From Paludibacter sp. UBA5753 (GTDB taxonomy: Bacteria; Bacteroidota; Bacteroidia; Bacteroidales; Paludibacteraceae): a DNA stretch of 19,146 nucleotides. The DNA lies in the NCBI GenBank assembly GCA_002427615.1, contig DIFH01000025.1:24261-43406 (forward strand), in the 5' to 3' direction. Shown piece by piece: positions 14,298 through 19,146 of this stretch (the stretch's first letter is position 1; each line of letters begins with the position of its first letter). Below the pieces are notes generated by a model. It did no database searches and was not told the origin of the DNA. It saw only the letters and a program-made list of their open reading frames with translations. The position numbers and the translations under genes were made by a program.

Positions 14298-15647
14298 TCA
14301 CGATGCTTGAACAATCTGAATGATTTGTTCGTGTAAAAATCTTGTTTCTACCAGGATTTGAGAATTTTGATGTTGTAGTTTTCGATAACGGACTTTAGCA
14401 AGCAACTTTTTATAACTTTTATACCACAGGAAAGAAAGTTTTCCGAAAATATATTGTAAAGGAATAATAATGATAAGATTCCACAAATCGCCATTAAATC
14501 TTTTATAAATCATAATTCCTTGCAAGAGATAGAATATGGGAAACGAAATCATTCCCAAACCAAAACGTACCGAACTAACGCCGCCCGGGAATTTTATCTT
14601 GAATAATTTTCGGATTGCATCAGGTAAAAAGAAAGGGAACATATTGAGGATAAACCCTATAACAAAAACAGGCAAGGTTACCAATAGCAACAGACCGGTT
14701 AATAGTAAAGGCTTAATTTTATACGTTTTTTTCTCCAATACCCACGAATGCAGATTTAGTTTTTTCATATTTTCTTTATATTCCGTGCAAAGAGTATCCA
14801 ATCGCTCAGTGATTTCATGTTTTTTATTTTCCAATGATATCAATCGTTCTGCAATTTTCTGACGGGCAAAAAAACGGGAAAGGGTTTTATCGGGGAGTTT
14901 ATACTCGTTTACTATTGCCGTATTGGCCACTTTGGTAGCTGTTTCGAAACAAGCATAATGTTTTTCCGTGTCCAAATGAAGAGACAGCCCAATCAGGTCG
15001 TCGCGTAAGCGGTCGCGGATTTGATTCGTGGCGTTCACCGGATTTACGTTGTATTCAGCCATATAATCCGATACTTCAATTGGTTTTCCGATATTGATAA
15101 TAATATGCTTCCCATATTTTTCAAAATCTTCGTAATCGATCCCTATGGGTACAATTTTCACACCGGGCTGCGTGTCGTATTTTTGTTGCGCGGTAAAAGC
15201 GATACGGAATATCCCCTTTACCAACGGACGAAGTTTGCGAAGCCCGCTCTGAACCCCTTCGGGCATGATACCAAGTGCATTGTTGTGATCCAGCACATCC
15301 ACGCATTCTTCGAAAATGCCATGGTTTTTTTCTAAATTTCCTACACCATCACGCATACGAAAAGCCGGCAGGATTTTAAAAAAACGAAGTATCTTGGCTA
15401 TTTTTTTATTTTTAAAATAATCAGCCCGCGCTAAATAGACGATCGGCACCTTGTGAGGAAGCGTTGATATAACAGCCAGCGCATCCATTAACGCATTCAA
15501 ATGATTGGAAGCAAAAATGACTGGACCTTTTTCGGGGATATTCTCACGCCCGTTGACCATGTATTCACCGTAAAATCGTTTGAAAGTAAAAAGAACATAT
15601 CTTCTTACCAAACTGTATGATCGTGTAAAATCGTAGATATTTGACAT
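14298..15647 (-). CDS. PlsC-type glycerophospholipid acyltransferase, membrane protein
   Basis: Probably transfers an acyl chain to lysophosphatidate or glycerol phosphate at the inner membrane. The N-terminal half is a PlsC/LPLAT domain: SNHLNALMD has the catalytic His49 and Asp55 with five residues between, a variant of the usual HX4D. PEGVQSG (129-135) corresponds to the FPEGTRS block, and VPIGIDYEDF to the VPVxI block. The C-terminal region has about three hydrophobic segments (about residues 305-410: KPLLLTGLLLLVTLP, ISFPIFYLLQGIM, LIIIIPLQYIFG) and a basic tail. A charged stretch rich in E, K and R lies between the domain and the membrane part. This architecture, longer than plain PlsC, resembles Bacteroidota Gat/PlsC-like proteins. 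The exact acceptor is unknown. No exact -7 box was found on this strand upstream. Confidence 0.85.
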   Translation of the reverse strand: MSNIYDFTRSYSLVRRYVLFTFKRFYGEYMVNGRENIPEKGPVIFASNHLNALMDALAVISTLPHKVPIVYLARADYFKNKKIAKILRFFKILPAFRMRDGVGNLEKNHGIFEECVDVLDHNNALGIMPEGVQSGLRKLRPLVKGIFRIAFTAQQKYDTQPGVKIVPIGIDYEDFEKYGKHIIINIGKPIEVSDYMAEYNVNPVNATNQIRDRLRDDLIGLSLHLDTEKHYACFETATKVANTAIVNEYKLPDKTLSRFFARQKIAERLISLENKKHEITERLDTLCTEYKENMKKLNLHSWVLEKKTYKIKPLLLTGLLLLVTLPVFVIGFILNMFPFFLPDAIRKLFKIKFPGGVSSVRFGLGMISFPIFYLLQGIMIYKRFNGDLWNLIIIIPLQYIFGKLSFLWYKSYKKLLAKVRYRKLQHQNSQILVETRFLHEQIIQIVQAS

Positions 15648-15808
15648 CTTGAGTCGTTAATTATTTGTTTTTTTTGAAAACCGGTATATACATCTTGCCT
15701 TCAATTTTACTGATTAAATGGCAAATGAAAGAATTAAGTTCTGGATTCCCAATTAATTAGTATATGGAAAGTAAAAAGTCTAATGCAATACAATATTAAG
15801 TTTAATAT

Positions 15809-15836
15809 TTACTTTGCGAAAGTAACTATATTTTTG
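15809..15836 (+). promoter_or_regulatory. Orphan -7 box with adjacent palindrome
   Basis: TATTTTTG (15829-15836) is an exact TAnnTTTG. Just upstream lies the palindrome TTACTTT-GCG-AAAGTAA (15809-15825), placed where a repressor could block the promoter. No convincing gene starts nearby; only a 27-codon ORF (15909-15992) follows before the hairpin at 15990. The 493-nt gap 15648-16140 holds this, that hairpin and the priA box. Confidence 0.35.
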
Positions 15837-15989
15837 CGGAAATATCAATTTTTTATATTAAAAAATGTGATTTATCGGTTTTGTACATCGGTTATTCGGT
15901 TGCTGAATATGGGTTTGGACACGATTTTTTGTATCGGGAAATTCGATAATTTGGCCTGCTTGCGCGTTGATCTTCGTGTTTTTTGTACT

Positions 15990-16030
15990 TAGTGTTTGCA
16001 AGAAAACTTGGTGTTTTCTTGCAAACACTA
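15990..16030. repeat. Dispersed palindromic repeat, copy 2 (perfect)
   Basis: An 18-bp perfect stem (15990-16007 with 16013-16030) around TTGGT, with arm ends TAGTGTTTGC and GCAAACACTA. It matches 12022-12062 closely. It lies 111 nt before the priA ATG and upstream of its -7 box, so it is outside the predicted priA transcript. There is no T-run. Confidence 0.75.
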
Positions 16031-16097
16031 CTTAATATCTGTGAATAATTTGAATCATGCGATCCGGTTTAAGGATTGCCGTTTCTTAATTCTTTCT

Positions 16098-16105
16098 TAC
16101 CTTTG
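16098..16105 (+). promoter_or_regulatory. Bacteroidota -7 box for priA
   Basis: TACCTTTG matches TAnnTTTG exactly, 35 nt before the priA ATG. A short A/G-containing stretch (TTAGGAGTTGG) precedes the start codon and may help ribosome binding. Confidence 0.6.
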
Positions 16106-16140
16106 CGAAACTAATCTTATTCTTCTTTAGGAGTTGGGTC

Positions 16141-18600
16141 ATGAAATACATCGACGTCATAGTACCATTGCCATTGGGCGGAACGTTCACTTATTCGGTG
16201 CCGGATGAGTGGGCGGATGCCGTTCGTATCGGTATGCGCGTGGTGGTGCCGTTTGGGAAAAAGAAGATGTACACGGCCATCGTGTCGATAATTCATACAC
16301 ACAAACCCGAACTGCTTTATGAGCTGAAGGATGTGATTTGCTTGCTCGACAACCAACCTGTATTGCGCTATCCGCAGTTGAAGTTTTGGGAATGGATAGG
16401 CGCTTATTATCAGGCCTATCCGGGCGATGTGTATCAGGCGGCAGTTCCGGCCGGATTAAAGTTGGAAAGCGAAACGCAAGTGTGCATCAATCCTGATTTT
16501 GAGGCTGAAACTTTTCTTTCGGAAAAAGAACAGCGCATTCTGGATGCGCTTTCGGACGGAAAACCGGTGAACGTGGCGGAATTGAACAAAGTTACCGAAA
16601 TACGCGACGTGCTGCCCACGCTTAAAATCCTGCTCGAAAAAGGAGCGGTGGAAGTGAACGAGGAGCTAACGGAGAAATTCCGTGCCAAAACGGATATTTT
16701 TGTACGTTTGACAGAAGAAGCCCGTCAGGAGGAAAACTTAAAACAAATTTTCGACAAACTTGGTCGGGCTAAAAAGCAGCTGGATATGTTGATGATGTAT
16801 ATCGACTTATCAAAATGCCTTATTCCTGCCCGACAACGCGAAGTTTCACGCAAAGAATTGCTCGAAAAGTCGGGCGCATCTCCTGCCGTACTTGCCGGAT
16901 TGGTGGAACATGGGGCATTGGAAACTTACGTGAAAGAAATTGGGCGGTTGGATATTTCGGACATACAAACCAATGCCGTTTATGTACTGAACGAATTTCA
17001 GCAGACAGCTTTGAGCGACATTGAAAAGCAATTTAAAATAAAACCGGTGGTGTTGCTTCACGGAGTAACATCAAGCGGTAAAACGGAGATTTATATACAC
17101 CTGATACAAAAAGCGCTGGATGAAGGGAAGCAAGTGTTATATCTTGTTCCTGAAATTGCACTCACAACGCAACTTACAACCCGCTTGAAACGTGTTTTCG
17201 GGAAACGTTTAGGCGTGTATCATTCCAGATTTTCGGATGCCGAGCGTGTGGAGATATGGAATAATGTGCTGAATGATAAAAGTTACGATGTAATCATTGG
17301 CGTTCGCTCTTCCGTTTTCCTTCCTTTCAGGCAGCTGGGACTGGTGATAGTGGACGAAGAGCATGAAACGAGCTACAAGCAATACGATCCATCTCCCCGT
17401 TATCATGCCCGCAATGCTGCCATTGTGTTGGCCTCGATGCATGACGCCAAAACTTTGCTGGGATCCGCCACGCCTTCCATCGAAAGTTATTTTAATGCCG
17501 AAACCGGTAAATACGGTTTGGTAGAATTGCATCAACGGCACGAAGAAATGCAGTTACCCGAAATTATGGTAGTCGACACCAAAGAAGCTTACCATAAAAA
17601 ACGCATGGAAGGACATTTTTCGGATGTGCTGATAGAGAAAATAGCGAAGGCGCTAGGCAATAAAGAACAAATTATCCTTTTTCAAAACCGACGGGGTTAT
17701 GCTCCCTATATCGAATGTAAAGCCTGTGCGTATGTGCCGAAATGTAAAAACTGCGATGTAAGCCTGACGGTTCACAAGGTTTTCAATACGCTCACTTGTC
17801 ATTATTGTGGTTATACGGAGCCAATACCGACGGTTTGTCCGGTTTGTAAAACCCCTAATCTGAATACGAAAGGTTTTGGAACGGAAAAGATAGAGGACGA
17901 AATCCGGCATATTTTCCCCGAAGCCCGTGTGAGCCGTATGGATCTGGATACAACTCGTTCGAAAAAATCTTATGAAAAGCTGATTTCCGATTTCGAACAA
18001 CACAAAGTGGACATTTTGATCGGGACACAAATGGTAACCAAGGGACTTGATTTTGAACATGTAAGCTTAGTGGGCATTTTGAATGCGGATAATCTGTTGA
18101 ATTTCCCCGATTTCCGCGCACACGAACGGGCATATCAGTTAATGGCGCAGGTAAGCGGACGTGCCGGACGAAAAAACAAACGCGGTCTGGTAGTGTTGCA
18201 AACATCGCAACCCGAACATACCGTAATAGGACAGGTGATACGCAACGATTATGCGGCCATGTATAAACTTCAGACCGAAGAACGGAAACAATTCAAATAT
18301 CCGCCTTATTTCCGCATGATTCAGATCACATTACGGCACAAGGATGTGCAGGTGGTGAAACAAGCTGCATTTGAAATGGGCCGACAGTTGCATGCGGTTT
18401 TTGGGGAACGTATTCTCGGACCTATCGATCCACCTGTTTCACGCATTCAGAATCTGTTTATCAAACAAATCATCCTGAAAATCGAAAACGAAGCTTCGCC
18501 GGCCAAAGCCAAGGAAATTTTACGGCATATAAGCGATCAAATTCTTGCCGAACCACGTTTCAAATCGGTGCGAATCGGATTGGATGTGGATCCGGTTTAG
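16141..18600 (+). CDS. priA: Primosomal protein N' (replication restart helicase PriA)
   Basis: A 3'-to-5' DNA helicase that recognises stalled or repaired forks and reloads the replisome. The 819-residue protein starts with the 3'-end-binding domain (YIDVIVPLPLGGTFTYSVP). A winged-helix-like region follows, then the SF2 helicase core: Walker A GVTSSGKT (308-315), DEEH box (405-408), LGSATPS and QVSGRAGR. Between helicase halves, eight cysteines from C526 to C569 (CKAC, CKNC, CHYC, CPVC) form the two zinc sites. GTQMVTKGLDF and the C-terminal domain are complete. It is longer than E. coli PriA (732), mainly in the N-terminal half. It is a single gene with its own promoter; a hairpin terminator begins 12 nt after the stop. 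Confidence 0.96.
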   Translation: MKYIDVIVPLPLGGTFTYSVPDEWADAVRIGMRVVVPFGKKKMYTAIVSIIHTHKPELLYELKDVICLLDNQPVLRYPQLKFWEWIGAYYQAYPGDVYQAAVPAGLKLESETQVCINPDFEAETFLSEKEQRILDALSDGKPVNVAELNKVTEIRDVLPTLKILLEKGAVEVNEELTEKFRAKTDIFVRLTEEARQEENLKQIFDKLGRAKKQLDMLMMYIDLSKCLIPARQREVSRKELLEKSGASPAVLAGLVEHGALETYVKEIGRLDISDIQTNAVYVLNEFQQTALSDIEKQFKIKPVVLLHGVTSSGKTEIYIHLIQKALDEGKQVLYLVPEIALTTQLTTRLKRVFGKRLGVYHSRFSDAERVEIWNNVLNDKSYDVIIGVRSSVFLPFRQLGLVIVDEEHETSYKQYDPSPRYHARNAAIVLASMHDAKTLLGSATPSIESYFNAETGKYGLVELHQRHEEMQLPEIMVVDTKEAYHKKRMEGHFSDVLIEKIAKALGNKEQIILFQNRRGYAPYIECKACAYVPKCKNCDVSLTVHKVFNTLTCHYCGYTEPIPTVCPVCKTPNLNTKGFGTEKIEDEIRHIFPEARVSRMDLDTTRSKKSYEKLISDFEQHKVDILIGTQMVTKGLDFEHVSLVGILNADNLLNFPDFRAHERAYQLMAQVSGRAGRKNKRGLVVLQTSQPEHTVIGQVIRNDYAAMYKLQTEERKQFKYPPYFRMIQITLRHKDVQVVKQAAFEMGRQLHAVFGERILGPIDPPVSRIQNLFIKQIILKIENEASPAKAKEILRHISDQILAEPRFKSVRIGLDVDPV

Positions 18601-18612
18601 ATGGTGTTCGAG

Positions 18613-18647
18613 AAACGCTACCACTCGTTTTGAACGAGTGGGCGTTT
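18613..18647 (+). terminator. priA terminator hairpin
   Basis: AAACGC (18613-18618) plus CCACTCGTT (18621-18629) pair with AACGAGTGG (18633-18641) plus GCGTTT (18642-18647). There is a 2-nt bulge and a TTG loop. The T-run is short (TTT). Confidence 0.7.
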
Positions 18648-18730
18648 GTACAACGTTTGTAAGGTCATAATAAAAGAAAAAATAGAAATGACAAAATCTC
18701 TGTTTGTCCTGTCCTTTCGGATATGTAATT

Positions 18731-18779
18731 AGGAGTCCTAAAGTTGGCGCACGTTGCTGGGAACCAGCGGTCATGACCG
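18731..18779. repeat. Cluster of short palindromes
   Basis: Three small palindromes crowd into 49 nt: AGGAGTCCT (18731-18739), GCTGG-GAA-CCAGC (18756-18768) and CGGTCATGACCG (18768-18779). They could be parts of a structured RNA or a decayed element. The whole of 18601-19146 has no credible ORF. Confidence 0.45.
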
Positions 18780-18822
18780 AAGGTTTCACCTCAGACTTCT
18801 GCGATGCTTTGTATATTTAATA

Positions 18823-18863
18823 AGGATATCCGGTAGGACTGGATGGAAGAATACGGATATCCG
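18823..18863. repeat. Paired GGATATCCG palindromes
   Basis: AGGATATCCG (18823-18832) and CGGATATCCG (18854-18863) each contain the palindrome GGATATCC and are 31 bp apart, about three helical turns. A related CGGATAT occurs near 18717. They could be a paired operator or remnants of a repeat. Confidence 0.4.
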
Positions 18864-18874
18864 AAATCAGAGAA

Positions 18875-18906
18875 GCCCCCTAAATCTCCCCTGGTGTACT
18901 TTTAGG
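18875..18906. repeat. Possible degenerate Bacteroidota intergenic repeat
   Basis: GCCCCCTAAATCTCCCC (18875-18891) followed by ACTTTTAGG (18898-18906) resembles GCCCCCTAAATCCCCC...GGGGGACTTTTAGG-type repeats that I recall from Bacteroidota genomes. CCTAAA (18879-18884) and TTTAGG (18901-18906) are inverted. The G-rich half is decayed. The recognition is from memory and unverified. Confidence 0.35.
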
Positions 18907-19052
18907 TGAATGCGATGAAGAGTTCACCGGAAAAGAAAAGTGTGCAGAAACTTTCGCAGTGAATGAGAAATGTTCAGGTCAGTCATATTTGATAAGAAAA
19001 AATAAAGGTAAAACAAACAAAAAGCATAGCAGAAAATATAATGCTTGTTTAT

Positions 19053-19095
19053 ATTAATTGAAAAGTATACTACATATTAACTGAAAAGTGTACCA
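19053..19095. repeat. 23-bp-period direct repeat, possibly an IS end
   Basis: ATTAATTGAAAAGTATACTA (19053-19072) is repeated as ATTAACTGAAAAGTGTACCA (19076-19095), 17 of 20 matching. Tandem roughly 20-bp repeats containing GAAAAGTGTACC recall the multiple repeats at IS21-family ends. The window ends 51 nt later, so a transposase gene cannot be seen. Confidence 0.4.
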
Positions 19096-19146
19096 GTATA
19101 ATTATGATAATGTGAGAAGAATCACGTTATAAATACATGATAAATA

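Noticed and set aside
15783..15992. 69-codon ORF in the acyltransferase-priA gap
   Set aside because: A/T-rich, with no recognisable domain. The exact -7 box lies inside it rather than before it.
18520..18789. 89-codon minus-strand ORF after priA
   Set aside because: It overlaps the priA 3' end and its terminator hairpin, and shows no recognisable domain or promoter.

Overview
The window looks like chromosomal DNA from an anaerobic member of the Bacteroidota, most likely Bacteroidales. Gene starts lack strong Shine-Dalgarno sequences, and seven gene-associated upstream regions carry an exact Bacteroidota-type -7 box (TAnnTTTG). The gene set also fits: GldJ of the type IX secretion/gliding system, a two-subunit 2-oxoacid:ferredoxin oxidoreductase, a tryptophanase-family lyase and a folP-cdaA pair. 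I see no rRNA, tRNA, CRISPR array or complete insertion sequence.

Layout: 1-268 is a non-coding lead-in with two hairpins, a terminator-like hairpin and the metH promoter. metH (269-3607, +) encodes B12-dependent methionine synthase. It is interrupted in frame by a roughly 590-nt insertion that encodes a DUF559/Vsr-like endonuclease domain between GC-rich inverted repeats. Convergent to it, folP (dihydropteroate synthase) and cdaA (c-di-AMP synthase) form a minus-strand pair (5383 to 3733). Next on the plus strand come gldJ (5758-7233), asnS (7385-8782), korA-korB (8868-11764), a tryptophanase-family gene with a hairpin-rich leader (12170-13618) and aroK (13737-14240). A minus-strand PlsC-type acyltransferase (15647-14298) and plus-strand priA (16141-18600) follow. 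The last 546 nt (18601-19146) hold no credible gene, only a terminator, small palindromes, repeat remnants and a possible IS-end-like direct repeat at the edge.

Most genes are housekeeping: one-carbon/folate metabolism (metH, folP), c-di-AMP signalling (cdaA), translation (asnS), central 2-oxoacid metabolism (korAB), shikimate phosphorylation (aroK), phospholipid acylation and replication restart (priA). They are mostly single transcription units closed by clear hairpin terminators.

The most unusual item is the metH insertion. A small putative endonuclease cassette sits in the linker between the homocysteine and pterin domains and keeps the 1112-codon frame open. It resembles a frame-preserving, protein-tolerated selfish element and is neither an intein nor an intron. 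Secondary points are a GldJ whose expected lipobox cysteine is Phe, a candidate attenuator upstream of the tryptophanase-family gene, and a dispersed palindromic repeat with two copies here (12022-12062 and 15990-16030).
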